From assembly GCA_026545765.1 (NCBI GenBank), contig JAIFAC010000134.1, forward strand, positions 62,001 through 126,000: 64,000 bases of DNA, in the 5' to 3' direction. Below are positions 13,526 to 25,402 of this stretch, one piece after another. The first letter of the stretch is position 1. Each line of letters starts with the position of its first letter. The notes beneath the pieces are model-generated. The model was not told the origin of the DNA. It was given only the letters and a program-made list of their open reading frames with translations, and did no database searches. This DNA is from Plantago major (taxonomy: Eukaryota > Streptophyta > Magnoliopsida > Lamiales > Plantaginaceae). A program made the position numbers and the translations under genes.

Positions 13526-14927
13526 TGTTAGGAATATATGTTAGTATTTTGATCACTCATCACATGTTCTTATCTTAGCCAAAAAGGTGATTAAGTACTC
13601 TTGGTTCACTTGAACATTGTAAAAGAGGAAAATCACTGAGTATGATTAGTCTAGTAAATCTTGTATTAGAATTATAGGTCTATATGTGTAATTTTTATTT
13701 CCAGAAGACCATGAAGATCAATCCTAGCAATGGAGCTTTTCTGAAGATTAGAAGACTGAAGATTGCACAAGATTTATGAAGATATCAAGGTTTAGTCTAA
13801 CTCATAGAGACTATGTCCTTAATCCTTTCTTAAGTGTATTTACTTACTTTTGAAATATGATTCTGGACATATGACATCATGAGTATGGAGCATGCAAGCC
13901 ATCAGAAAGGCTCATGTATCCGTTGAAGACTACAGGACAAGAAATAGTACAAGTGCATTAATTGCATCAGTCAGCCAAGCACGCCCTCCTCTCGAGACAT
14001 GAGACAAGGACTTCGAGTACTCATTTCAAGATAAGTATGGATCAATTTGAATTGTGTCTAACGGATATCATTCCAACAACTCTCAAATTCATCTATATAT
14101 ATATCACACACTTAGATGCTGAGAAAAACACACCTTAGAACGCTCTATCTTGCAAACTTACCATCATGCAAAGTATTCTCTCAAGCACTCTACTACCCTT
14201 TCTGAAAGCTTTCTATTGCTCGAAGAATCACTAGTAGTTCGAGTTGTCCGAACCTTAACAAGAGATTGTTATTCGTGAAAGAGTTGAACTATCGATACCT
14301 TTCTCAAGCTCATTCTCCGTAACGGACATCAATTACTGGTCAAGAAGAGCGATCGCCATCCACCTAACAAGTGTATTAAGTAGTCTTGTTCTATTAGCTA
14401 TCGAAAACATAATCAAAAGTTATACGAGAAGCCTCTCTGACAAACCTTATAACCAACACCATCAAGGCATGGAGTAGAGGAAGTACTTGATTTGGAAAAT
14501 CAAGGAATAACTCCAAGGTTATCTGAGTAGAGGAAGTACTTAGCTCTAGGAGCTGGGGAATAACTCAGGGGGAACATTTGGTTGGGAACCATTTGTTTGG
14601 GAATCTTAGAATATGATTATTGTAAGGTGAACTCAATTATCTGTTCTAGTGTATTCTAGGTCTCGTAAAGACCGTGGATTAGTTGGAGGATTACGCCACC
14701 TCCAGATACCACTATACTTGTCGTGTCATTTACCTTTCTGTTTTTACATTTCAACAAAGCACACACACATACTTATTGTTTCTGCACTTACCTATCTTAA
14801 AGTCTTCCGCGCTCTGAATTTAAGTATCAGAAACCCCTGTGTTTCGAGAAACTGTTTATCGTCAAAGTTTTAAAAGACTATTCACCCCCCACTCTTGTCT
14901 TTTACTTTGCCGTTATCTAGACCAACA
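13526..14927 (+). repeat. 3' LTR of SIRE-like copia element (about 1.4 kb)
   Basis: It starts TGTTAGGAAT after a polypurine tract and ends ...GACCAACA, after a C-rich TTCACCCCCC stretch of the kind found near the ends of many plant SIRE-type LTRs. A TATA-rich promoter-like stretch lies near 14090-14105. The 5' LTR is outside the window, so neither the right edge nor a target duplication can be checked. Sequence to the right belongs to the Tat element. Confidence 0.65.
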
Positions 14928-14944
14928 AATACTTCCTCGGGTCT

Positions 14945-17075
14945 TCCTATGTCGGACCCAAAGAATGCTGCAGTTTTTGCTGCTGAGGAGGAGCGGAGGA
15001 AAAAGGCGGGGGAGGATCCGCAAGTGATGGGGGTGCCCGACAGGGGTAAAGGTCCCGCCACACAGAGTACCATCATACCTCAACAAATTGCTGCCATCAA
15101 GCCTGGACGCCCCGATGCGGGACACACTTATCTCCGGAATAAGAGGAAGGCTACCACGGTGCCTCTCCGCATCAAAGAGACAATTTTCTCCCTCGCCTCC
15201 ATCCGACCAAGCCGCCTTAACACGGAGTACGAGCGAGTCATGGATCGCTGTAAGTAGAGCTGGTCAGAGATCCACGAGCTCCATCAAAGGGTATGTACAT
15301 TTGTTTTTCCTCTGCGATATCTAAATAAAATGTGCAACTCCTAACCGTACGGACCTCTTGTAGCTCGGATGCCTCATAAAGGCAATGCAGTGGAAGGCCA
15401 GTGAGCGGGCCACTATCGAAGAGGACCTTCACAAGGCGGTAGCCTCAGCGGCGGACGAGGCAGAAAAAGCTAGGCGGGCGGAAACCCACCTGAAGCAGAA
15501 AGACAATGCCATAGCCAAGCTGAAGGCTAGCTTGGAGAATCTTAAGTCGGACATGACGTGGTAGGAGAACTTCATAGATTCGTCTATGAAGGCTTTTCTG
15601 GAATCGAAGGACTCCCTTCTTGAGGACCTCCAATTTGCCCGCCTTGAGGCTGTCCGAGACTTTATGAAGTTAGACTCCTTCAAGTTTTTTATGGCGGATA
15701 GTCGATGCGCTTGAGGGTTTTCGTCCACCATTGGCCAACTGCAAGGGAAGAGACTGCTTCCTCCCAACTTTAACTGGAAGGCGGAAGGGCTAGATCCGGC
15801 CGCAGATGCTAATGGAGTGGAGATCCCGGTGGAGGTTGTTCCGGATGAGAAGCTGGGCGCGTGTGAGTTCGCAGAGATAGTCACCGAGGAAGGTAAGATT
15901 GACATCACCAACGGCGGGCCTTTTCTTCCCAAGTGCGTCCCGGATGCTCTTCGAAAGGTATGCTTCTTGCCTTTTGAGGACAACATGAAATATCTGAAGG
16001 ATTGGTACTTCATGCCTACTCGGGTCGTTGGTCATGCTGCGGACTTCAACCTATTTGAGCGCATAAAGGCCAGCTTTGATGAAGTTGCTGCATTCCGTGC
16101 ATCCCGTTCCGCTTCTGCCAATGCCAATGCCAATCTTTCCTCCACCAATCCGTCCGGAGTAGACGAAGCTGGGCCGAGCCAAACTCCTCCGCAGTAAGAA
16201 GTCCGGGGCATGCCTTGTTGAAAATTTGTAATCATTCGAATGTTGAGATGTTTCGATGGCACGGGACGTTGCCCAGTACAATATTTATCATTTATGTTGT
16301 CTGTAGTTGTTATCCTAGGCACAATGTTACTTTTGTCTTTGATATAACAATTGTGTGCTCCTTTATTTTCCTTGATCCGTCCTTTATACACTCGGTTATC
16401 GTAAGTAGCAAATATACAACTTTGCAAGCTCGGACAACTGTCTTTATTATACCGATTTACTTTATGGTGATGCGTAATCTACTAGAAGGGGGAAGGCGAA
16501 GCGGTAAAGTCGCCATTATTATCAAGGCCCATTCATCTTCCGAGCCGCCGATGGTGGACACGTGCGGATCGGAGGGATTCTTCGCTCCTATAAATAAGGA
16601 TATGGTAATTCTTCCTTTCTCACTGCTTTTACCTCTTCACCTTTCCTTTTCTAGAAATTTATCTAAAAAGTCGATTCCTTTAGGATGTCGAATCACGAGA
16701 AATTGCAGCCGAGCTAGGCAACTTCACCTTAATGCAAGCGCAAGTTACCCGACTTGGAGAACTTCGACATTGAGAACCAGATGATCCTAAGTACGATTGT
16801 CATTAAGATCGGATAAATTGTGCTCATGAAACATGCACCCTCCGTCTTATCCTGGTAAAGGCACAGTGGATGACTCAATCATTCTTGATCCAGAAGGTGA
16901 TCCCCCTTTGTGTCCGGTGGTCGCCAGGAGGCGAGATGAGGAAGAGAGAGAGCGGATGCTGAAGATGATCCGTAGGTGGATCCAATGCAGAAGAAGCCTC
17001 GCTTGCTCAAGGTGGTGGCTTAGAATCTCAAAGCTCAACCTCGAATCCAATCAAGGACAAGGGTATGCCCCGTAG
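14945..17075 (+). pseudogene. Antisense extra ORF of the Tat element
   Basis: Plus-strand coding-like DNA, opposite to the Tat polymerase. A basic N-terminal stretch (14945-15257) is followed by an Ala/Glu/Lys-rich, coiled-coil-like part (15364-15700). A more conserved part follows (15817-16197: PFLPKCVPDALRKV, then ending SANANANLSS). Intron-like GT...AG junctions lie at about 15291-15363 and 16605-16683. Similar antisense ORFs, often labelled gypsy-type putative transposase (PF04195-like), are known in Tat elements. I infer this identity from position and composition, not from a search. It is broken, and its start may have been lost to the SIRE-like insertion. Confidence 0.55.
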
Positions 17076-17079
17076 GCAT

Positions 17080-18291
17080 ATGTATGGTCTTCGGACCTTT
17101 TTCATAGACTTACTTTGTCGGATCATTTTTATGTCATTTGCAAAATGGCCGGCAGGTACGAACTCGGACGCGGTTAATGGGCTTGTCTGGATCAGGTAGG
17201 GTAAGCTCAGTCGATCCAACACTGTTCAGCCCAAACGGGTAGCCCAAGCCCATTGTTGACGTCAAGGTTCTTACGTGTCAGACGCTTTTTGGTTCGTCCT
17301 ATCTATAAATACCCGAGTTCTCCTTTGCATTGGTCGCCTAAATCCGACTCCAATTTCCATTCTTACTGAAAATTTCCACCTTCTTTCTCAAACTCGGATA
17401 GATCTTACAATTTGAGCCCCAGAGTACCCATAAGAAGATGATTTCTTGATTAGTCTCCTCCTCGAGACTCTGCACTCTCAAATTGGCGCTTGTCTCGAAG
17501 TTTGAGAGTGGCGGGTCTAGGGGATGATTGCTCAAGATCGCTTGTTAGAAAACAGATCTTGGGAAATGTTCAGATCCGGGTAGACTAACGGATGATTCAT
17601 CGGTCAGATGTGCGATCCACCCGTAGGAGCTTTTCCTTTCGAGGAGTCATGGTGGGTCGCCATACGATCAATGCGTCAGATCCGTGCTCGGATTCGAACA
17701 AACAGGTACCTTTGAAGAACCCCCTTTTCCGGAGATAGGAGGTTTGATGCTGTAAAGATCCGAGATAACACCGCTTGGTTCTCTTCATCAGACACATCTA
17801 TTATATCCGGAGATCCGAGGTTTGATGTCGGGCATAATAGATGTGTCCGTCTAATCTACTTATGAGTATGAGATTCCGAGTACCTTTTTTATAGGCTGGC
17901 CATGATAAAGTATTGACTCATGGTGGCTCGGACTGGGCCAACAATCACTGGTTTAATGTGTCCGTTGTGGGCTCTACTCGGACAATCTTTTCTATGATTA
18001 GTAAAGTGTCCCTCCACGGACTTAGCGTGATCCAAAATGTGTAAGCCCAAAAGACCCAACGCTATCTGGCCTAAGCGGATGGCCCAGGCCCACCGTCAAC
18101 ACCAACTTTCAATATTCCCATCCTTTCCTAGTTTGGTGCGAACCCTAGATGTAGGAAAGGTGTGGGTATTGAAGGATAGGCTGCTCAAAAGGAAATTGCC
18201 AACAACGTGCTCTGATTCCTAGAGGTGGGTTGATTGAGGAAATACGCGAGAGCCTTTTCTGTCAATCCTCCCTTAGTGGCTCAAATCTCTC
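17080..18291. other. Tat element, region between antisense ORF and CACTA-1
   Basis: There is no convincing coding sequence. A plus-strand TATA-type core (TCTATAAATACC) lies at about 17300-17312. A 14-bp inverted repeat (GACACATCTATTAT) lies at 17791-17804 and 17834-17847, with a short direct repeat around it (GAGGTTTGATG). The right part continues after the CACTA insertion at 25403. Confidence 0.5.
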
Positions 18292-18560
18292 CACTAAAAA
18301 AAAAAATGAGTTTTAGCGACGGATAAAACTGGGCCGATCCGTCGCTAAATCCTTAGCGACGGATCACCCTCCGTCTCCAAAACAGTCGTCACAATTTTTA
18401 TTGTCGACGGATAGAATTTCCGTCGCTAAATAACGACGAACTGGCGACGGATTAATCCGTTGACCAGTTCGTCCGCATTGGCGACGGATTTTGTATCCGT
18501 CTCTAATTAGAGACGGGATTTAGCGACGGATTTTTTCCGTCGCTAAATTCACTGTTTTAA
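18292..18560. repeat. Left terminal and subterminal repeats of CACTA-1
   Basis: The CACTA terminus is followed by an A run and then by densely packed units built on TTTAGCGACGGA and its complement TCCGTCGCTAAA. Pairs in opposite orientation would fold into hairpins. The same unit fills 25070-25400 and 63240-63540. Confidence 0.9.
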
Positions 18561-18739
18561 ATTTTTTTTTTTAAATATTTTTGTTTCACCTGTTTTTTCA
18601 CATAATGTAGTCATAGATAATATACCCGAAACAATTAAATTGCATTAATATATCCGAAACAATATAAATTATCTACAAATAATCCGAAACAAGAATTAGA
18701 TGGTCAAATAGTGTCAAATTATCCATAACATTTCTGATG

Positions 18740-20560
18740 TAACTAAGGATAATCGGGAGGAGGCGGGTGAGATCGAAGAGCTATCAACATCCGGTCAAAT
18801 CGTCCATCCGCTGCCATACGAGCCTGCTCTCAAGCACTTGCTCGTAAGTCGCCTTTGGTCGCAGCTATTTCCTGTTGGAGAGGAGTCATCATCTCGTTAA
18901 CCTGCTGCTGCGTGTAGAGGTTAGATCGCGATCCTAATCCCTGGGACACTGAGAAGCTACCAGAACTCATGGAAGGGCCTAAACTTCCCAATCCATACAT
19001 TCGACCCTTGATGTCCATTGGGTTGACCTCGAAGAAGATCTGGTCTTGCTCTTCAATCGATGTACCATGACCACGATCATCCTCTCGACCTCACTCGCAA
19101 TTGTTGGTCAGATACGAAATGAGATGTAATTTTAGGAATCACTTTAAAATACTCAAATACACATGTAATTAACCTTAAGAAAGAAATGTACCGCATACGC
19201 CGCCCTCACGCACCCGATGCCATTCTTCAGCTTAGCCTTCTTGAAGTGGTACAGAGCACTCTTCGACTGTCCTTTATTAGCCTAAAAAAACATATGTGCA
19301 AACAAGTAGTTAGTTGATTGAAATGAAAGCTAAAAACTGTTATGTATCATATTCCAAGTCATAAACAACATATTTACTAACCTCCATCACGTGATCTGAA
19401 TAATAGCTCATGACCCATAGTGATGTCCGGCAAAGGTCTGCATTCATCAAAGCGGCTCAGTAAACGATTTTGTCGTTTCAGACGCTTGATCCTCGGACGG
19501 GGATCATTCCAAGACGTCAACCACAAAGGCTCACTCCATCCCCACCTAAGTTGGTCATGTGTCTCCTTCATTTTGTAGACCATTTTCCGTAGATGTCGGA
19601 CCTAAAGTCTCGAAACGGAGTACAATCGACACTAAGATTGGGAATGAAATAGTCCTTCTACAACAATTCCATTCAAAGTAAAAATTACACAAGTATAAAG
19701 AAAGATAACAATTTAAATATAACACTAAATGAAACCGAAATGTAGTAGTCCTACATCAAAACAAGCTCAAGGCTAACATACCACTCAAATTGTCCTAAAA
19801 TTGACTAACACAATGGTGACTAACATATCACCCAAGTTCAGTGGCTAACATACCACTCAAACGACACAACAAGTTCATAAAACATCAAAACAAGCTTAGT
19901 GGCTAACATACCACTCAAATTGTCCTAAAATTGACTAACACAATGGTGACTAACATATCACCCAAGTTCAAGTACAACATACCACCCAAACGACACAACA
20001 AGTTCATAAATGGTGACTAACACATCAAAACAAGCTTAGTGGCTAACATACCACTCACAGATATAGTGGCTAACATACCACACACATTAACACAATGATT
20101 AAAAGAACAAATAAAGCATTCATTGTAACATTTAAGCTTACGCTACTGTCAAGTAAAAGTGCTTCATCCGTCCGACATTTCACCACTTCGCCTCCCGTCC
20201 CGGCATCTCCGCCTCCTCAAGATTTTGCCTAGTTTGTCCGAGGCATCCGGAGGCCAAAACTCATATCAATGAGACAAACAAGAAAAATATTCATTAGTAA
20301 AATCATGTAACATATATTTATCTTAAGTGTATGTTCTACAACTCCATAATACTTACTTGTTCTCGCCATCGGGGAACAACACCTGCTTCTCGAAATGTAG
20401 CACCGTCTGTCAACGCTGGCACGGACACCCGCCGAGGGGTAGTCACCAGAGAAGAAGCCATGTAGGCGGTGGAGTCTCCTGTACCGAGACCGGCCGCTTC
20501 CCCAATGTCGATCCAACGAGAGGACTACTACGACTAGTCAGTACTACTAGAACTCATTGA
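18740..20560 (-). pseudogene. CACTA-1 second gene (En/Spm-type accessory protein), broken
   Basis: Minus-strand fragments are readable at 18830-19018 (motif KGRMYGLGSLG, then Gln/Glu-rich QQQVNEMMTPLQQE), 19377-19583 (Trp-rich, WGWSEPLWLTSW) and 20229-20516. The C-terminal fragment resembles the Gln-rich tail of plant En/Spm Transposase_24/PTTA proteins, which accompany TNP2 in CACTA elements. Intron-like AT-rich gaps separate the fragments, and a tandem repeat array occupies the gap at 19755-20095. I infer a spliced second gene downstream of the transposase. Its role is probably binding of the subterminal repeats. The exon structure is uncertain, and frame changes make an intact product unlikely. 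Confidence 0.55.
19755..20095. repeat. Tandem repeat in CACTA-1 (about 120-160 bp units)
   Basis: Blocks containing GGCTAACATACCACTCAAA, then AATGGTGACTAACATATCAC, then ACGACACAACAAGTTCATAAA recur in order two to three times with small gaps. They lie in a non-coding part of the accessory gene, probably an intron. Confidence 0.85.
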
Positions 20561-20649
20561 CTAGCACCCTAAACCCGGAGGAAGGTATGTCGACTTCCTT
20601 TACCGCATCCAAATAAGAAATTGCAAGAAAAATGAGTTAGTAAAGAATA

Positions 20650-20755
20650 CATGAATATACATTTGACAGATATTAACGCACAAATATACATGAATATACA
20701 TTCGACAGATATTAACGCACAAATATACATGAATATACATTTGATGATATTAAAG
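20650..20755. repeat. Short tandem repeat in CACTA-1 (about 45-bp unit)
   Basis: The unit ACATGAATATACATTTGACA followed by GATATTAACGCACAAATAT occurs nearly three times in a row, in AT-rich non-coding DNA between the two CACTA genes. Confidence 0.85.
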
Positions 20756-20879
20756 TAATAATAATCAACAACTAATCATATATACACATAACTAAGCATA
20801 CAATACACACATACCCTCGCCCTCATCGGCTATTGTTAAGTCTATAAATTGGTCTTCACCTGTGTCTATGAACTCATCA

Positions 20880-23800
20880 TCACCTTTGCAGTGCTTTCAT
20901 TGCTTGATCGACGACCTCTTCTTGATACGAGTTGGTAATTGAATCGCCCTTATCAATGTACTCTACTCGAGCGGGCTCAGATATGCATCGCAGCCAACCA
21001 AATTCGCCTTTATCGCTTTGAGGCTTCGATATTCAATAAACACCACCGCCGTGCTTGAGTCGCCAAGATAAACGGTTCATACTTAGTACGATACCTCTTC
21101 CTATGGTTAATTTCTACCATTTGATAGAGCTCGTGTTTCAAGGCACTACTTGGAGTAGGATCATACCACCAACATCAAATGTAAAGGTTCTTTTCAAAGG
21201 AAACCCTGATATTCAAGTCGCACAATTCGCCTCGTGTTCCCATAGAAATCATACAAATCATCATTTGCATCTTGATCTTGCCCCTTACACACACCCTGTA
21301 ATTGCTTGTGGCCATGGCGGTGTTAGACTCAATTGTTTGAAACCCAAGGCCATTTACTATGTACGATGAGAATGTGGAGACGCTTCTTGGTCCTCCGCTA
21401 GAGATTCTAAGTAAGGACATGTGACTTTGTTGATGTGATTTCGCATTTACTCCTGAACCAATCTGCAAATTCGCTTCCAACTTCGCTGAAGCGCTTCAAT
21501 TACGCTATCCGTCATTGTTGGATTCTTCTTCTCCGAAAAGTGTGGACACGATTACATGATTAGATATATATAGTAGTTAGAAGTTAAAATCCATGTGTTA
21601 GCGTAAGAAAGCTACCACCGAGCATAAATTCCATAAATTTGTCAACTTCAAAGACAGCTTTGAGAGGATATAATATGTGGTCGCTTTCAACTCCTTATCC
21701 GTCACCATTCTCTTTTCTTCTCCAATAGGTCTCCTGAGACCCTAAAATTGAAATGGAAACGCCATCATCCTCTTGAACTTCAAATGTCTGCTTCGACGGC
21801 CTAGATGCCTTCGTCGGGACATGGTCCCCAAAGTAATAGGAGCGTAAGATTGCGCTTCCTCTGACGTAGGCATCGCCATCGATCCTCAAAGCTTGCCTTT
21901 GTTGTCGATATATCTTCAATTTTCCCAAGTACCGTAATGCATATATGTTGATGTAACACAATGTAACTTGGGAAAATTCAGACTTTATAAGTAAATGATC
22001 GCTTTGATTACACACCTCTCGAATGGATACATCCATCGACATCGAACGTCCAAAGAAGCCTCGCTTCATGTGGGAGGTGAACTGCAAGTGCTCCATAGAA
22101 TCAAATAAGCTCGGAGGAAAGATACCGAGCTTACATAGAATCAATGGTATGTTTCTTTCAAGATTTGCTAACACTACATCGCCAAGCACCCTTGAGCATA
22201 AATTCTGAAAATAAGCTCACTTATGATCGTAATCCATACAGTTTAGGTAGCATTTCGAAATGCAACAGGGAGAAGCCTCTCCATGAACACATGACAATCG
22301 TGGCTCTTCATCCCATACATCTTTGTCCTCTTCACATCCACACACCGCCCCAACTTTGAGGCGTAATTATCGGGGAACTTCAATCCCCTCACCCAATCAA
22401 ATAGTTTGTTCCTAGATTCAGTGTCAATTGTGTAGCATGCCTGGGCCACCGCCTTATCATTCGCTTTGTCAACTCGGCCTTTTACACAATGTATCCAACT
22501 CGCTCTAGATTTAGGGGTGTCCTTTATTTTTCCGGGAATGTTGCAAATCGTGTTGAATAAGTTCTCGAACACGTTTTTCTCAATGTGCATGAAATCCAAG
22601 TTGTGACGTATAAGAAGACTGCTCCAATAAGGCAAGTCCCAGAAGATGCTTCTCTTCTTCCATCCACAATTTTTGCTAATTTTCTCGTTATGCTTATCCG
22701 ACCCAACCTATCTATCTCCGCAAGTATTTCTGCACCAGTAAGTTGTCTCGGGGCGCCTTTGTTCCCTACTTTATTTTTCAAGAATTGAGTCTTGTTCTTC
22801 CTGAATGTATGGTCCTTTGGTAGAAATCTACGATGACAGTCAAACCAACATTCCTTTCCGCTCTCCTTCAGTCTAAATGCATCAGTGTCTTCCATACAAT
22901 GTGGACATGCATTAAAGCCTGCAGTTTTCCTTCCAGATAGCATGGAGTACGCAGGAAAATCACTCACGGTCCACAGTAATGCTGCTCTCAATGTAAAGTT
23001 CTTCTTCTTTGACACATCATATGTCGGGATACCATTTTCCCACAACTCAATCAGCTCCTTGATTAGGGGTTGCAAGAACACATCCAGCTTCTGTGACGGA
23101 TCATCTGGCCCGGGCACCAACACAGTCAAGAACATGAATGGTTCCTTCATGCTCACCGGGGGGCAGGTTGTACGGTGTCAGTATGACTGGCCAACAAGAG
23201 TACTTCCGGTCATTTCCAAACGGGTTAAAACCATCCGTACAAAGCCCCAAGCGTACATTTCTAGGCTCAGCTGCAAACTTCGGGTAGGTCTTATCGAACT
23301 GTTTCCATGCGGGTGAGTCTGAAGGATGCTCCATTCTACCCTCTTCCGGGATTACTCGCTCATTGTGCCACCGCATTTTATCGGCACAAGCACTTGAAGC
23401 GTACAACCTCTTCAAACGAGGTGCTAGAGGAAAATACCACATTTTCTTATGTGGTAGATTTTTCTTCCGACGCTTTCTTCAGCTCTCCTTGTAACGCTTG
23501 TACCGGTCCTTACCACAGAACTTGCACTTCAGTAGATCTTTATCCTCCCCCCAATAGATCATACACATATCCTCACAACAATCTATGGTTTCCATGGGCA
23601 ACCCCATCCCCCGCATCTTTTTCTTCGCTTGGTAAAAGTCAGGAACTAGATTTTCTTCCTGACAAAGATCGACATTAATTGTACCCATTCATTGAAGCTC
23701 GCTCAGATTGGCCATTAGCCTTACAACTCATTAGCCGAGCCAACAAAGACAACTCGCCAAATTTACATCCCCTCGAGTAAATCGGCTTTGTCGATTCCAT

Positions 23801-24244
23801 CAAGTCAAAGAACACCGATCCGCAGGATTCGGAGGCTCCTCCACATCCCCTCGCATCGGGCTCCTCGGTGTCCATGAACTCGACCCGCAACATCATACAC
23901 CATTTGCTCCATCCGCTCATGATCATAATTAGCATCGATGTAGACGATTTTGAGTACTTCCGATCACATTTTTCTCCTTCCTTTTACGCTTTGAGAGATG
24001 CTCATAATCCATGAACGTGCTCGTGTCTCACCATGATAACACCATACCTCATACCGAGACACGAACCCTTACGCTTCAAGTGCTCCACTACCGTTTCAGG
24101 AGGCAAAAATTGTTTATTCCTACATTTGTTCGCATTGCAAGGGCACTTCATCTTCCCCCCACTCAAACAAGTAGTTTGTGTAAGCGCAAAAGTGATGAAG
24201 GACTCAACCCCTTCCACAAAACTAGACTGAATTCTGCCATTCAC
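20880..24244 (-). pseudogene. TNP2-type CACTA transposase gene, broken
   Basis: Read leftward it has, in order: a transposase-associated N-terminal domain with Cys/His residues (24002-24244, CPCNANKCRNK); a zinc-binding-like segment (23479-23688, CKFCGKDRY); the TNP2 core with LCTDGFNPFG (23101-23442); WTVSDFPAYSMLSGRKTAG and CPHCME (22524-23156); NLDFMHIEKNVFENLF (22243-22635); a DUF4218-like part (21695-22189); and a DUF4216-like part (20900-21480). The two Asp and one Glu expected of the DDE-type site are visible in the motifs DGFNPFG, SDFPAY and IEKNVFEN. The protein is split over at least six overlapping frames, so the copy is inactive as read. Some frame changes could be sequence errors. 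A TNP2 protein would cut at the CACTA termini. Confidence 0.9.
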
Positions 24245-24349
24245 TATGATGCGATTTGCACATCCATGAACGATCGGGATTCATAATTATATGATTAGCT
24301 TGACACGTCTACAATTATTAGATTTATAAGATGCATTTTACGTTAATAT

Positions 24350-24850
24350 AATCACCAAATAATCTCAAAACACTTAATTAAATCTTCATAATCTAGTGTG
24401 TATATATACGAATTTATCGAATCAAAATTACTACGCACTTAATTACAAACATCCTAACATTATAATAATTAACAATACAAATTCACAATCAATATATCAA
24501 TTGCACAAAGTTAACTAGCTAGTATACTATATCTTCCATAAACATACAATTGATCTAATTAGTCGAAATTAACAAAATTCCCAAATTTGTCAACAAGTAA
24601 GGGTTCCAAAACACTCAACTAAATCTTTCTAATCCTACTGCATATACGAAAATATCAAATTAACAACCCTACATACTTCCAAACATTCTAACATTATACT
24701 AAAAATCCAAATTCACAATCAATATATCAATTGAACATCTCAAAGTTAACACACTACGTAATATAAGCTAAACTAACTACTACATACTTACAATAAACGT
24801 TCAATTGCTCAAATTAGTCAAAATTAACAAAATTCCCAAATTTGGCAAAG
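24350..24850. repeat. Duplicated AT-rich block upstream of the CACTA-1 transposase
   Basis: Two copies of about 240 bp (about 24365-24600 and 24605-24850) share ACACTTAATTAAATCTT-like, TTCACAATCAATATATCAAT and ACAAAATTCCCAAATTTG segments in the same order. There are no genes. It probably forms part of the 5' leader or promoter region of the transposase gene. Confidence 0.75.
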
Positions 24851-25069
24851 TTATGGTTTTAGCCAAAATACCTTCGATTTAGCTGGTGAAAAGATGAAAT
24901 TGGTTGACCACACGAGCTCCTTGTCCCACGAGCTTCGAGAAGACTCCAAAATTGGCCGGAACGGTCGAGATTTGGTCGGAAAATTGGAAATGGCGAAGGA
25001 AGAAGGAAGAAGGAAGAAGGAAGAAAAATGGGGAAGAAATGGGCTACTGCCCGATGGTATTAACATTTT

Positions 25070-25402
25070 AGTGACGGATCGCTATCCGTCGCTATTTAGT
25101 GACGGATCGCGATCCGTCGCTATTTACAATTTTTTTTTGTTTTTTAATCTGGTCAACTTATTTAGGGACGGATTTAATATCCGTCCCTAGATAACGACGG
25201 ATTATTTTATCCGTCGCTATTTGGCGACGAAAAAACGTCCGTCGCTATATTAGCGACGGATTAGCGACGGAATAGAGACGGATTGAGCGAATTCGCTCAA
25301 TCCGTCTCCATTCCGTCGCTAAAAGTAGCGATTCGTCGCTATTTAGCGACGGAATCTATCCGTCGCTAACGTCCGTCGCTAAATGCCGGATTTCTTGTAG
25401 TG
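25070..25402. repeat. Right terminal and subterminal repeats of CACTA-1
   Basis: Repeated GTGACGGATCGCTATCCGTC-type units in both orientations lead to the terminus TTTCTTGTAGTG. The duplication CTC follows. Confidence 0.92.

Larger units (their letters stand above)
18292..25402 (-). mobile_element. CACTA (En/Spm) DNA transposon CACTA-1, complete ends
   Basis: It begins CACTAAAAAA and ends TTCTTGTAGTG, the inverse of CACTACAAGAA. The 3 bases on each side are CTC (18289-18291 and 25403-25405), the target-site duplication size of CACTA elements. Both ends carry many subterminal AGCGACGG/CCGTCGCT repeats in both orientations (about 18309-18550 and 25070-25385), where the element's own DNA-binding protein is expected to act. 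Inside are a TNP2-type transposase gene and a second gene, both on the minus strand and both broken, so the element looks non-autonomous now. Length 7.1 kb. It sits within the Tat element. Confidence 0.95.

Noticed and set aside
15429-16013. Minus-strand open frame of 194 residues
   Set aside because: It overlaps the better supported plus-strand antisense ORF of the Tat element and shows no recognisable motif.
14928-18291. Search for the Tat 3' LTR in this stretch
   Set aside because: No text resembling the 5' LTR at 31416-32310 (for example TGTCGAGGGTTTAGCC) was found. The 3' LTR is probably left of the window.
19755-20095. CRISPR-like array
   Set aside because: Units are long, imperfect and without spacer structure, in a plant genome. 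It is an ordinary tandem repeat in a transposon.
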